Shown: positions 8,801-17,496, counted from the stretch's first letter. The stretch is 63,999 nt of DNA from Bacillota bacterium (GCA_019420525.1 JAHZHA010000025.1:40253-104251); one strand, 5' to 3'. Made by a program: numbers and translations. The notes: generated from the letters alone by a model not told the origin.

Positions 8801-9849
8801 GCGGACAGGTGGACTATATTATCTCCACTTCTTCCAGAGGACGAATTCCTACGAAGGATTCCGTAAAAATCAGAAGAAAAGCGGTGGAAAGAGCGATCCC
8901 TTGCCTTACCTCCATGGATACGGCAGCGGCCCTGATCAAGAGCCTGCGCTCCAAGTTCACAAAAGAATGCACGGAGCTGGTCAATATCAATGATATGAGA
9001 AAAGAGCGTCAGGTGCTGCAGTTCGTGAAACTCAGCGGAACGCAGAATGACTATATCTATTTCAACTGCTTCCATCAGCATATCGACAATCCGGAAGGAC
9101 TGGCAGTCATGCTCTCAGACAGACATCTGGGTATCGGCGGAGACGGTATCGTTCTGATCTATCCTTCCGAAAAAGCGGATGCCAGAATGGAGCTGATCAA
9201 TCAGGACGGAACATATGGCGGCCTTTCGGGAAATGCTTTAAGATGCATCGCGAAATATCTTCATGATGCCGGAATTGCAAAGGAAAATACGGTAACCGTC
9301 GAAACAGATGCCGGAATCCGCACAGTGAAGCTCATCAAACAGTACGGAGAGATTACAGCGGCCACAGTGGATATGGGCGAAGTAAAACTTGAACCGGAAG
9401 CGATTCCGGTGAATATTGCCGCGGAAAAGGTGGTAAATGAACCTGTTACTGTCGGCGGCCAGAATTATAACATTACGTGTGTGAATATCGGAAATCCTCA
9501 CTGCGTCGTTTTCATCAGCGACGTGGACAGATTCGATGTGGAAAATATCGGACCGAAATTTGAACACAGCGATCTGTTCCCGGAAAGAACGAATACGGAA
9601 TTCGTCAAAGTCATCAGTCCGAATAAGCTGAAGATGAGAGTATGGGAACGAGGCAACGGAGAGACGAGAGCATGCGGAACGGGAGCCTGCGCAGCAGTGG
9701 TCGCCGCAGTGGAAAACGGTTTCTGCACGAAAGATACAGAGATTACGGTCAAGGTAATCGGCGGTGAACTGAAAGTGAGATATACGGGTTCCACGGTTAC
9801 CATGACGGGTGATGCGGCCAAAATATTCGAAGGAACCATCGAAGTTTAA
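5797..9849 (+). CDS. carB-dapF: Carbamoyl-phosphate synthase large subunit fused to a DapF-like epimerase domain
   Basis: One uninterrupted 1350-aa frame. Residues 1 to about 1068 are a complete CarB: two ATP-grasp halves (each starting with an IGSGPIVIGQ/FGSGPIRIGQ loop and an EVNPR segment) and a C-terminal MGS-like regulatory domain. From residue 1073 a full diaminopimelate epimerase fold follows with almost no linker: FVKLSGTQNDYIYFNCF, DRHLGIGGDG, GNPHCVVF and GETRACGTGACAA. The usual first catalytic cysteine (MCGN or QCGN) is Ser1144 in GLSGNALRC; the second is kept as Cys1293. A ribosome site GAGGAGGTGA precedes ATG 5797. No convincing internal start is present for the DapF part. Whether it epimerises DAP, another substrate, or nothing cannot be told from sequence. 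Confidence 0.93.
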   Translation: MPLNKNLKKVMVIGSGPIVIGQAAEFDYAGTQACRALKEEGLEVVLVNSNPATIMTDNNMADSIYIEPLSLEVVKRIIIKEKPDGLLSTLGGQTGLTLSMQLAREGFLEEHGVMLLGANPETIDKAEDRQMFKDTMEAIGQPVIPSKVVNTIDDAADFAAEIGYPVIIRPAFTLGGSGGGIVNDEAELREITEHGLRLSPITQVLVEKCIAGWKEIEFEVMRDSKGNVITVCSMENFDPVGVHTGDSIVIAPAVTLSDKEYQMLRKASLDIISELKVEGGCNCQFALHPESFEYAVIEVNPRVSRSSALASKATGYPIAKVAAKIAIGFTLDEIKNAVTGNTYACFEPALDYVVVKFPKWPFDKFVYAKRTLGTQMKATGEVMSIGQTFEEALMKAVRGAEISHNTLDSEAFAALSDSAVAERLYECDDERLFIIYQALKRGVADVDRIHQITMIDEWFLYKIVNIIEMEKRLKSETLTDELYLSAKKMAFLDKVIEDLSGQTIPHKRHAVFKMVDTCAAEFAAETPYFYSTYDEENEAAQFLEHRAKDRNDKGTVIVFGSGPIRIGQGIEFDYSSVQCVWSLKKAGYEVVIVNNNPETVSTDFDTADRLYFEPLTDEDVMNIIATEQPDAVVVAFGGQTAIKLTKHLHEHGVKILGTQPDSIDMAEDRERFDELLERLHVKRAAGVTVMTTEEALHAANEIGYPVLMRPSYVLGGQNMIIAFDDDDIREYMEIILRQEIENPILIDKYLMGIELEIDAICDGEDILIPGIMEHIERAGIHSGDSIAVYPAWNITDEIIEKIVDQSRRMALEMDTLGLVNIQYLIYENDLYVIEVNPRSSRTVPYISKVTGVPMVDLATRAMLGEKLTDMGYGTGLYRKSPYYAVKVPVFSFEKLINVDTHLGPEMKSTGEVLGIAATLEEALYKGLVAAGYEMKKNGGVLITVRDRDKAEIEDIARGFDDMGFELYATEGTAHVLEDAGMTVNHVDKVHESDNNCITLLESGQVDYIISTSSRGRIPTKDSVKIRRKAVERAIPCLTSMDTAAALIKSLRSKFTKECTELVNINDMRKERQVLQFVKLSGTQNDYIYFNCFHQHIDNPEGLAVMLSDRHLGIGGDGIVLIYPSEKADARMELINQDGTYGGLSGNALRCIAKYLHDAGIAKENTVTVETDAGIRTVKLIKQYGEITAATVDMGEVKLEPEAIPVNIAAEKVVNEPVTVGGQNYNITCVNIGNPHCVVFISDVDRFDVENIGPKFEHSDLFPERTNTEFVKVISPNKLKMRVWERGNGETRACGTGACAAVVAAVENGFCTKDTEITVKVIGGELKVRYTGSTVTMTGDAAKIFEGTIEV

Positions 9850-9872
9850 GGAGTAGAGCACCGGAGGATAAG

Positions 9873-11483
9873 ATGAAAAACGTGAAATACATTTTTGTGA
9901 CAGGCGGCGTGGTATCCGGCCTGGGAAAAGGAATTACGGCAGCATCTCTGGGACGTCTGCTGAAGGCGAAAGGATATAAGGTAATCTCTCAGAAGCTGGA
10001 TCCGTACATCAACGTGGATCCGGGTACGATGAGTCCTTATCAGCATGGTGAGGTCTTCGTGACAGAGGACGGAGCGGAAACAGATCTGGATCTCGGTCAT
10101 TATGAGCGGTTTATCGATGAAAATCTGAACAAGTATTCAAATCTCACTTCCGGAAAAGTTTACTGGAATGTGCTCAATAAAGAGAGACACGGAGATTATC
10201 TGGGCGAGACGATACAGGTGATTCCTCATATTACGAATGAGATCAAGAATTTCGTTCATTCTGTTGGAAAGAAAGCAGATGCCGATATCGTCATCACGGA
10301 AATCGGCGGTACGACAGGCGATATCGAAAGCCAGCCTTTCCTGGAGGCTATCCGTCAGCTTTCCCTGGAAGTCGGACGGGATAACTGTCTGTTTATCCAC
10401 GTGACTTTCATTCCATATATTGTAGGTTCCGGTGAATACAAATCCAAGCCGACACAGCATTCCGTCAAAGAACTGCGTTCACTGGGCATTTTCCCGAATA
10501 TTATCGTAGCGAGATGTGATCAGCCGATTCCTGACAGTATCCGTCAGAAGATTTCCATGTTCTGTAATGTCCGGGAAGACTGCGTGATCAATAACACGAA
10601 CGTTCCCGTCCTCTATGAGGCTCCGCAGATGCTGGAAGAAAGCAATTTCTCGGAAATTGTCTGCAGAGAGCTCGGGCTCGAAAATGTGGCTGGCGATATG
10701 AGCGAATGGGAGGCCATGACAGAGCGCATTAAAAACAGCGACAAAGAAGTGACGATCGGACTGGTGGGCAAATATGTTCAGCTCCATGACGCATATCTGT
10801 CTGTGGCGGAAGCTCTGAGACACGGAGGCTGGGAAAACGGCGCCAATGTCAATATCGAATGGATCGATTCGGAAGGCGTCAACAGCGATACGGTGGAAAA
10901 GCTCCTGAGTCACTGCGACGGACTTCTCGTTCCGGGAGGTTTCGGAGATAGAGGCATCGAAGGAAAGATTACAGCCATTCGTTATGCGAGAGAACACGAT
11001 ATGCCGTTTTTAGGAATCTGTCTGGGTATGCAGATGGCAGTCGTGGAATTTGCAAGAAATGTGCTGGGACTCAGCAATGCGAATTCTAGCGAATTTGCTC
11101 CTGAAGGCCAGTCTCCTGTCATTCACTGGATGCCTGATCAGAGAGGCGACATTCAGATGGGCGGAACGATGCGTCTGGGCGCTTATCCATGCGCTGTAAC
11201 ACCGGGAACGAAGCTTGCTCAGGCTTACGGACAGGAAGAAGTAGCGGAAAGACACAGACACAGATATGAATTCAACAATTCTTACCGGGAAAAGTTCACC
11301 GAGGCGGGTATGGTCTTTTCGGGACTCTCTCCGGACGGAAGACTTGTAGAGGCAGTAGAGCTTCCGGATAAGAAGTTTTTCGTAGGCGTCCAGTATCATC
11401 CTGAATTCAAGAGCAGGCCGACGCATGCGCATCCTCTTTTCAGAGAGCTGATCAGAGCCGCGCTGGAAAACGCAGAAGCCTGA
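9873..11483 (+). CDS. pyrG: CTP synthase
   Basis: A 536-aa enzyme that aminates UTP to CTP using glutamine. The N-terminal synthetase domain begins KYIFVTGGVVSGLGKGITAA with the P-loop and continues KLDPYINVDPGTMSPYQHGE, the most conserved block of the family. The C-terminal glutaminase domain has Cys in FLGICLGMQMAVVEFARN and the His/Glu pair in GVQYHPEFKSRP. Length is normal. GGAG at 9864 sits before ATG 9873, 23 bases after carB-dapF, so it probably belongs to the same transcript and continues the pyrimidine pathway. A strong terminator follows. Confidence 0.98.
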   Translation: MKNVKYIFVTGGVVSGLGKGITAASLGRLLKAKGYKVISQKLDPYINVDPGTMSPYQHGEVFVTEDGAETDLDLGHYERFIDENLNKYSNLTSGKVYWNVLNKERHGDYLGETIQVIPHITNEIKNFVHSVGKKADADIVITEIGGTTGDIESQPFLEAIRQLSLEVGRDNCLFIHVTFIPYIVGSGEYKSKPTQHSVKELRSLGIFPNIIVARCDQPIPDSIRQKISMFCNVREDCVINNTNVPVLYEAPQMLEESNFSEIVCRELGLENVAGDMSEWEAMTERIKNSDKEVTIGLVGKYVQLHDAYLSVAEALRHGGWENGANVNIEWIDSEGVNSDTVEKLLSHCDGLLVPGGFGDRGIEGKITAIRYAREHDMPFLGICLGMQMAVVEFARNVLGLSNANSSEFAPEGQSPVIHWMPDQRGDIQMGGTMRLGAYPCAVTPGTKLAQAYGQEEVAERHRHRYEFNNSYREKFTEAGMVFSGLSPDGRLVEAVELPDKKFFVGVQYHPEFKSRPTHAHPLFRELIRAALENAEA

Positions 11484-11550
11484 GAGAAGGCGGGCAGACG
11501 GATAGAATCCGGATAAGACGATAAAGAGAATTCGGTTAAACGGAATTTCA

Positions 11551-11600
11551 AAAGCCGAAGGAAAAATCAAGCGAGATTTTTCCTTCGGCTTTTCTTTTTT
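11551..11600 (+). terminator. Rho-independent terminator after pyrG
   Basis: Arms AAAGCCGAAGGAAAAATC (11551-11568) and GATTTTTCCTTCGGCTTT pair perfectly around AAGCGA, followed by a T-rich run. It closes the carA-carB-dapF-pyrG unit. The remaining bases to 11784 are purine-rich with no gene recognised. Confidence 0.93.
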
Positions 11601-11784
11601 GATTCCTGAAAAAAGGAATCGGAAGAGAAAAAAAGGGAATGGAAGAGGAAAGACAGGGGAAAAAGGTGTGAGATAGAATGAAACAGCAAAAGGAAACAGC
11701 AACTCCCTTTTTATATTCAAATATTTTTCAGGACAGAAAAGAAAAGGTCCGTTCGCGGAACGAAAGGACCGGAGAGGAGAAAAA

Positions 11785-12465
11785 ATGAGATATATATTTG
11801 CTGATTTTGAGATGAACCCTGTAAACAGAAGATTTGCAGAAGTGAGAAAAATCTGCAGAAGCGAGATCATAGAGATCGGTGCTTCCATGCTGGACGAAAA
11901 TCTGAATGAAATTTCATCCTTTAGAATTTACGTGAGACCTCAGTACAATGAGGAAATCGTTCCGTACTGCAGTCGCCTTACGGGAATTACCATGGACCGT
12001 TTGTTCTGCGCCGATCATTTTCCGGAAGCACTCCGTAAATTTGTGCAGTGGTGCGGAACGAGCGGTGATGATTTCACAGTTTACGCCTGGAGCGACAGCG
12101 ATCTTATCCAGCTCCGGGAGCAGATCGGACTCTACGGTACGGAGATTACCGCAGAATTACAGTATATCCTGGATAACTGGAATGATTTTCAGAAGGAATA
12201 CTGCCGTATCATCGGGGAAAAAGAAAGCCCAAGCCTTGACAAAGCTCTAAACATGGCAGGCTGCTCTTTCTGCGGCGACCGGCACGATGCGCTGTGGGAC
12301 GCCAGAAATACAGCGGATCTTTTTGTCATGACGAGAGATATCGAAGAGTTTGAGAAAAACAGGCAGAAAATCAGAGAAATCATGAATCACGAACCTCTGT
12401 CTTTCCGCCTGGGAAGTTTTTTTTCAGCGGAAAAACTGAACAGGCTGTTCGGTTTCAGCAGCTGA
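11785..12465 (+). CDS. DEDDh-type 3'-5' exonuclease
   Basis: A 226-aa exonuclease of the DnaQ/ERI-1-KapD superfamily. Exo I is FADFEMN near residue 5 (D and E metal ligands), Exo II is AWSDSDLIQL at about residue 97, and Exo III is RHDALWDARNTADL at about residue 170, with the His and Asp that define DEDDh enzymes. The gene stands alone with ribosome site GGAGAGGAG and no polymerase domain, so a role in RNA or small-DNA trimming is more likely than proofreading. The substrate cannot be read from the sequence. It converges on brnQ. Confidence 0.85.
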   Translation: MRYIFADFEMNPVNRRFAEVRKICRSEIIEIGASMLDENLNEISSFRIYVRPQYNEEIVPYCSRLTGITMDRLFCADHFPEALRKFVQWCGTSGDDFTVYAWSDSDLIQLREQIGLYGTEITAELQYILDNWNDFQKEYCRIIGEKESPSLDKALNMAGCSFCGDRHDALWDARNTADLFVMTRDIEEFEKNRQKIREIMNHEPLSFRLGSFFSAEKLNRLFGFSS

Positions 12466-12512
12466 TATTCATGAGCGATCTTCAGTAAATGTTTTCCGGC
12501 GGCCGGTTCAGT

Positions 12513-13799
12513 TCATCCGTTCCGGTGTTTTCTCACAAATGCGGGCAGTGCGCCTAACAGGCTGCCGGCTGCCGCCGGCAGAACCCATCCGAAGCCCAGT
12601 GAACTCAGCGGCAGAGTATGGTAAAACGGAACAGAAATTCCGCCGTACTGATCCAGAGCGGCGAGAAAACTGAATATGAGGGCTCCCAGAGCTGCGATGC
12701 GGAAGATCCAGTCGTTTTTGATATACCTGCTGAAAAATGCGAGACATATGAGAACAAGCGCCGGCGGATATACGACATCCAGGACAGGGGAAGCCACGGC
12801 GATGATTTCGTCCAGGCCGATATTTGAGATGACGGCGCTGAATATGCAGATGATGATGCAGAGCGTCTTATATGACAGGCGTCCTCCGGACAGGTCGGAA
12901 AAATATTCCGAAGAAGCGCTGACCAGAGCGATGGCTGTCGTGATGCATGCCAGCGCTGCTACGATGCAGAAAAGAATGACGCCTGCTGGGCCCATCAGTC
13001 TCTGAACGATGGATATCAGCAGATCGGTGCGATTGATGGATAGGTCTGCATAGTCCGATATGCTGACGCCCAGATAGGTCAACCCTAAATAGACGATAAA
13101 GAGAGCGATTCCCGCTACGATTCCGGCTCCGGCCACGATGCGCGCTTTATCTCTGAACAGAGTATATCCCTTGTTTTCTGCGCTGTTCAATAGAATGATA
13201 CCAAAAATCAGGGAAGCAAGGGCATCCAGTGTTTGGTATCCGGCCTTGATTCCCGTTTCAGGTACGTTTTCGATCAGAGCCACAGAAGGAATTTCGCCGA
13301 TTGGACGCACAACTCCTGTAATAATCATAGCCAAAAGACCAAGCAGAAGGGCAGGAGTCAGTATTTTTCCCACGATATCTACGACCGCTGATTCGCGGAT
13401 ACAGAGAAGAAAAATGAGTAGAAAAAATAGTACTGAAAATAAAGGCCCGCTGAAACCGGGAATTATCAGTTTTACCGACATTTCAAATGTGGAGGCGGCT
13501 GTACGCGGAATCGCCAGAAGAGGGCCGATACACAATACGATGACCGACATAAGCAGGGTTGAAGGAATTTTACCGATCCTGCCGATGACGGCTTCTGTGC
13601 TGCCGCAGCGCATGACGGCGAAAAGAGCCGCCAGAGCCAGTCCTATGTCGGCCAGATAATAACAGAAAAAGCCTTCAAACCACTCTGATCCGGACTGAAG
13701 ACCGAGATAAGGCGGAAAAATCACGTTTCCGGCTCCGAAAAACATGGAAAACAGGGCAAAACCGATGATGGCGGTATCCTTGGCTGATTTATGTTTCAT
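12513..13799 (-). CDS. brnQ: Branched-chain amino acid:cation symporter (LIVCS family)
   Basis: A 428-aa membrane protein with about twelve hydrophobic segments that imports Leu, Ile and Val with Na+ or H+. The N-terminus has the family signature IIGFALFSMFFGAGNVIFPP followed by GLQSG. Further family blocks are GPLLAIPRTAASTFE and LTYLGVS. An AGGAGAT ribosome site lies just upstream on the minus strand. It is transcribed against the exonuclease gene and divergently from the 486-aa unknown gene. No leader structure was recognised. Confidence 0.94.
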   Translation of the reverse strand: MKHKSAKDTAIIGFALFSMFFGAGNVIFPPYLGLQSGSEWFEGFFCYYLADIGLALAALFAVMRCGSTEAVIGRIGKIPSTLLMSVIVLCIGPLLAIPRTAASTFEMSVKLIIPGFSGPLFSVLFFLLIFLLCIRESAVVDIVGKILTPALLLGLLAMIITGVVRPIGEIPSVALIENVPETGIKAGYQTLDALASLIFGIILLNSAENKGYTLFRDKARIVAGAGIVAGIALFIVYLGLTYLGVSISDYADLSINRTDLLISIVQRLMGPAGVILFCIVAALACITTAIALVSASSEYFSDLSGGRLSYKTLCIIICIFSAVISNIGLDEIIAVASPVLDVVYPPALVLICLAFFSRYIKNDWIFRIAALGALIFSFLAALDQYGGISVPFYHTLPLSSLGFGWVLPAAAGSLLGALPAFVRKHRNG

Positions 13800-13845
13800 T
13801 GAAATGATCTCCTTTTTGCGGGTTTTTCGTTATGCAATCCTATCT

Positions 13846-13873
13846 ATTTTACAATGTTTTGGCGAAGGATCAA
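13846..13873 (-). promoter_or_regulatory. Candidate brnQ promoter
   Basis: On the minus strand TTGATC (13868-13873), a 16-base spacer and TAAAAT (13846-13851), about 50 bases upstream of the brnQ start. Confidence 0.5.
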
Positions 13874-13916
13874 AATGTTTTTTGAAGTTTAATCTTATCT
13901 CAGTATTCGCTTAGTC

Positions 13917-13946
13917 TTGTATTTTATACGATTAATATATTAGTAT
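13917..13946 (+). promoter_or_regulatory. Candidate promoter of the 486-aa unknown gene in very AT-rich DNA
   Basis: TTGTAT (13917-13922), an 18-base spacer and TAGTAT (13941-13946). The surrounding 60 bases are the most AT-rich of this part of the window. An ATG at 13961 follows closely but has no ribosome site. Confidence 0.4.
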
Positions 13947-14023
13947 ATTAAATAGAATAAATGCACGATGGAATATGCATTTCGGAAAATACAGACATTG
14001 CAGAATACGGGAGAAGAAACGCC

Positions 14024-15484
14024 ATGGCAAAGAAACGGTTGGAAAAAGCATATCAGGTGATCACGCTGGAGGAACTCTGCGGAATTCTGTTCGGAGCTGA
14101 AAGCGGAGAAAAATGTCTGCTGATGAGATGGGTGGAAAATACAAAGTATAAGACTACTCATGGAAGAGGCGGAGCAGGAACTCTGGGAGGAAGAGCATTT
14201 CCTCAGAAAGAGCAGATCGAGATATTTCTGACGGAAGAAGTGCTCTGTCAGGTCTGGAGCGATTTGGACAGGAGCACGCTCTGGAGAGATTTTAACGATG
14301 GATATGGAAAAAATTACCTGAGCGAGATCGTTCTGGCCAGGCCGAAGGAAAATAAGGTAAACGAGGCCAGGAGGGAGCTTTCCAAATGGTTACGGGATGA
14401 TTATGACGGTTCCCGTATGAGATCGTTTTCCGGTCATTTCCGGGAAATGCTAGAGGATATCCGTTGGCAGAATGATAACGGTTATGAGGGAGATTCCGGA
14501 AGAGGAATGAAGGACGCGTCCGGGACAGAAAGGTTGTCTGAGGCTCTGATCGATCTTCTGGACAGAGAATGTGTTTTTGAAGAAAAGAAATCAGCGCTGG
14601 AAGAGTCGGATCCGGCGAAACTGGACGATAAAAAGAAAAATGAACGCGTGAGGGAGAAAAAAATGCGTGAAAATCGTGCGGAAATGCGGAATAAATGGAG
14701 AACACAACAATACGGTGAATGGCGGCAGATGGCAGCCTGCGGCGATGCGGAAAAGCTGCCGGAACTTCTGCTGCGTATGGTACTGTACGCTGTGTTGACC
14801 GTGGAGCGTGCTGGTGATATCGAAGAAATATGTTCCGCACTTCCGGAAAACGATCTGAAAGAGGAAATTTATAACAACGTAATAGAAAAGAGGAAAATAA
14901 AAGGAGATGAATTTTCCGGAATGTCAGAACGCATAAATGAAGTTACGGTTACTTATGCCAGCCGCAGCGACAGCCTGAGCGAGGATATCATCCGCCTCGT
15001 AAAAGAGAGCAGAGAGGTCTGCGGCATCGGTGTGGCACTGTCCGAACTGACGGGAATGGGTATGGTACTGACGAAAATTCTGGCGGAAGGCACCAAATTC
15101 CGGCTGTTGCTCTCAGATCCGGAAGGAGAAGGACGGCGGTTGCGGGAACTGGAAGAGACCGGATGTGAGGACGGTCATATCGTCAAGAGCGTGAATCAGG
15201 CCATCGAAAATATGAAAATACTGAGAGATTTTACAGAGGATGATTCAGATCAGATAAGAATCCGTTATTACCGGGAGATTCCGAGAGCCAGTCTCATTTT
15301 CTTTGATGACCGCTGTGCCCTGATACAATTTTATCTCGGTGCGAAGCGGGGAAAAGAGACACCTGCTTTTATGGTGAGGAATGAACCGGGAGACCGGATT
15401 TTCGGATTCTATAAAAAAATCTTTGAAGAGATGTGGGAACGAGCGGAAGGCAGAGAAGAAACCTTCGAAGAAGAAGATATATAG
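14024..15484 (+). CDS. Unrecognised 486-aa protein with a PLD-like/DUF5919-like C-terminal domain
   Basis: The first 150 residues (LEELCGILFGAESGEKCLLM onward) match nothing I can name. A long, very charged middle (about 190-235, many KK, EE and RE pairs) probably forms a helix or coiled coil. The last 160 residues look like a sensor or effector domain seen at the end of some XRE regulators and signalling proteins: KFRLLLSDPEGEG, then IRIRYYREIPRASLIFFDD and FGFYKKIFEEMWERAE. The assignment is by pattern and moderate only. ATG 14024 is chosen because GGGAGA precedes it at good spacing; ATG 13961 lacks one. The gene is monocistronic with its own terminator. Confidence 0.6.
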   Translation: MAKKRLEKAYQVITLEELCGILFGAESGEKCLLMRWVENTKYKTTHGRGGAGTLGGRAFPQKEQIEIFLTEEVLCQVWSDLDRSTLWRDFNDGYGKNYLSEIVLARPKENKVNEARRELSKWLRDDYDGSRMRSFSGHFREMLEDIRWQNDNGYEGDSGRGMKDASGTERLSEALIDLLDRECVFEEKKSALEESDPAKLDDKKKNERVREKKMRENRAEMRNKWRTQQYGEWRQMAACGDAEKLPELLLRMVLYAVLTVERAGDIEEICSALPENDLKEEIYNNVIEKRKIKGDEFSGMSERINEVTVTYASRSDSLSEDIIRLVKESREVCGIGVALSELTGMGMVLTKILAEGTKFRLLLSDPEGEGRRLRELEETGCEDGHIVKSVNQAIENMKILRDFTEDDSDQIRIRYYREIPRASLIFFDDRCALIQFYLGAKRGKETPAFMVRNEPGDRIFGFYKKIFEEMWERAEGREETFEEEDI

Positions 15485-15501
15485 ATATATATGAATCAGG
15501 T

Positions 15502-15548
15502 ATGCCCGCCGGGCCATGGAGAGAATTCATGACCCGCGGGCATTTTTT
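15502..15548 (+). terminator. Terminator after the 486-aa gene
   Basis: ATGCCCGC near 15502 pairs with GCGGGCAT ending at 15543, with further pairing inside, followed by TTTTTT. Downstream to 15738 there is a direct repeat GAGAAAAAGGAAT (about 15568 and 15591) and no gene or clear promoter. Confidence 0.85.
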
Positions 15549-15738
15549 ATTTCAGGAATGAGATTCGGAGAAAAAGGAATGGTATCCTGAGAAAAAGGAA
15601 TTGGAAAAGAATGACAGTCCAATTCAGAACGGTTTAGAATGTCCTCAACAGCGGACGACGAAAGATCCGCAGGACAAACCGAATGATTCAGTATGAGAAA
15701 TCCTGAGAAGATTCAGGGTTGCTTGAAAGGAGTACAAA

Positions 15739-17496
15739 ATGAAAAGAAAAATATGGAACATCGTCAGCAGAAAGACGAAGATGAAATGTCTTGCAATGAT
15801 ATTTCTCTCTGTGGTGGCTGCGCTGGCAGCGTCCCTGTGGCCTGTCCAGCTGGGAAATCTCTATACCGATATCTCAGATGGTCACATCTCAGGTCTGCAG
15901 CAGGGCATCCGGGCGGTTCTTCTGTTCGGCGCCACTTACGCAGCAGCCGAGGGAATAGCAATTTTCCGCCGGGTGGCTGTGGACCGGATCGCCGCCGGTA
16001 GTGAAAAGGAAGTGAGAGAAGAGAGCTTTTCAAAGCTTCTTCAGATGCCGGTGAAGTATTATGCGGACAGCGTATCGGGAACGAAGACCGCTGAACTGAA
16101 TCAGGGCGTTACAGGTCTCAGCCAGCTGATCCGGATATTCTGCAACGATATCACCGCAACGCTTTTTATCGCGGTCTGCACGCTGGGGCAGGTCGTGGCA
16201 AATGCGCCTTCCGCTTTTGTCATCATCATGATTTCCTACCTGGCGCTGAGCATGATACTTTCTGTGCTTCAGATCAGATCTCAGAACGGCATACGGGAAG
16301 CCATCGTGGAAAAGAAGAATAATCTGGACGGAAAGATATGCCAGTCGATTCTGAATCTGGAACTGATCCGCTGTATGGATGCGAATAAATACGAGGAAAG
16401 GCGGATGGAACCTGTGATGGAAGATATCTGTTCCACGGAGAAGAGACATCACATGTATATGGGAGCTTTCGACATGCTGAAGCAGCTCTGCAAGGTGGCA
16501 TTCCAGGCCGGCATCATTCTGTACGCGCTGTTTCTCATATCGAAAGGAGCCATGAATCCAGGCGTCATCATTACAGTGTGCCTGCTTTTCCAGCAGCTCA
16601 TCAAGCCGATCGACGAAATCTACCGTTTTCTGGATGAAACGGCCTCCTCTTTTACGAAATGCAAGGCCCTTACAGAACTTTTCGGAGAATCTTCCGATCT
16701 CACTTTCCGCATTCAGCCTTCCGAAAAACCGGAGAGCGGACATATCATCGAAATCAGGGACGTGGATATCCTGAGTCCGGCAGGTATTCCCATCGCCTCT
16801 TATGACCGGATCGAAATCGACGGCAGAAAGAAAACGGCGATCCGGGGCGAGTCAGGCTGCGGCAAGACGACACTGATCCGCTGTCTTACCCGTTACTACG
16901 GATGCGACAGAACGAAAGGAGCCGTCCGCATATTCGGAAGAGATCTGTACGAATACAGCAGTGAAGAACTCGCCGGAACGATCTGTTATGTACCTCAGAT
17001 GACGTACATCTTCGCCGGAACGATCAGAGACAATCTCGTCTACGGACTGTCGGAAGATTTCAGCGGACACGATCTGATCGGCGCTCTGGAGAGAGCGTGT
17101 CTCTACGATGATCTGGTGAGCAGTGTGAAAAAACAGAACTGCAGTCTTGCAGAACGGGACAGATATGATGAATCCGTGGTAAACAGCGTGTTGGAGATGA
17201 GCGTCATCGAAGGCGGAAATAATCTTTCGGGCGGAATGCGCCAGAGACTTTCCCTGGCGAGAGTCTTTCTCAGAAAGCCGAAGCTGTTTATCTTCGACGA
17301 AAGCACCGCCAATCTCGACGAGATCACAGGAAATACGGTTCTCAGAAATGTCGAGACATACGCGGAAGGCATCGGCGCAGGAATCGTCTATATCGCGCAC
17401 AATGAAAATGTGGTGAAGCGCTGCGACGAGGTGATCGAACTGGAAAACAGAATCTATCAGAACCGCAGAACAGAACCGCAGAAGTGTATCGCTTAA
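15739..17496 (+). CDS. ABC exporter, fused membrane and ATPase domains
   Basis: A 585-aa half-transporter. The first 300 residues hold about six membrane segments, starting CLAMIFLSVVAALAASLW. The ATPase domain has Walker A GESGCGKTT, Q-loop ICYVPQMTYIFAG, signature LSGGMRQRLSLAR, Walker B KLFIFDESTANLDE and the H-loop IAHNEN. The helical part before the signature is longer than usual and carries two cysteines. There is no C39 protease domain. Ribosome site GAAAGGAG precedes ATG 15739. It heads a five-gene run with a His/Pro-rich protein and a permease, which hints at export of a metal, peptide or small molecule linked to those genes; the cargo is unknown. Confidence 0.88.
   Translation: MKRKIWNIVSRKTKMKCLAMIFLSVVAALAASLWPVQLGNLYTDISDGHISGLQQGIRAVLLFGATYAAAEGIAIFRRVAVDRIAAGSEKEVREESFSKLLQMPVKYYADSVSGTKTAELNQGVTGLSQLIRIFCNDITATLFIAVCTLGQVVANAPSAFVIIMISYLALSMILSVLQIRSQNGIREAIVEKKNNLDGKICQSILNLELIRCMDANKYEERRMEPVMEDICSTEKRHHMYMGAFDMLKQLCKVAFQAGIILYALFLISKGAMNPGVIITVCLLFQQLIKPIDEIYRFLDETASSFTKCKALTELFGESSDLTFRIQPSEKPESGHIIEIRDVDILSPAGIPIASYDRIEIDGRKKTAIRGESGCGKTTLIRCLTRYYGCDRTKGAVRIFGRDLYEYSSEELAGTICYVPQMTYIFAGTIRDNLVYGLSEDFSGHDLIGALERACLYDDLVSSVKKQNCSLAERDRYDESVVNSVLEMSVIEGGNNLSGGMRQRLSLARVFLRKPKLFIFDESTANLDEITGNTVLRNVETYAEGIGAGIVYIAHNENVVKRCDEVIELENRIYQNRRTEPQKCIA

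Noticed and set aside
8140..9081. 313-codon open frame on the minus strand within carB
   Set aside because: It is entirely antisense to conserved CarB sequence and has no recognisable domain.
9013..9849. A separate dapF gene starting at GTG 9013 or ATG 8995
   Set aside because: Neither codon has a ribosome site, and no stop separates it from carB, so the fusion reading is simpler. Internal initiation cannot be fully excluded.
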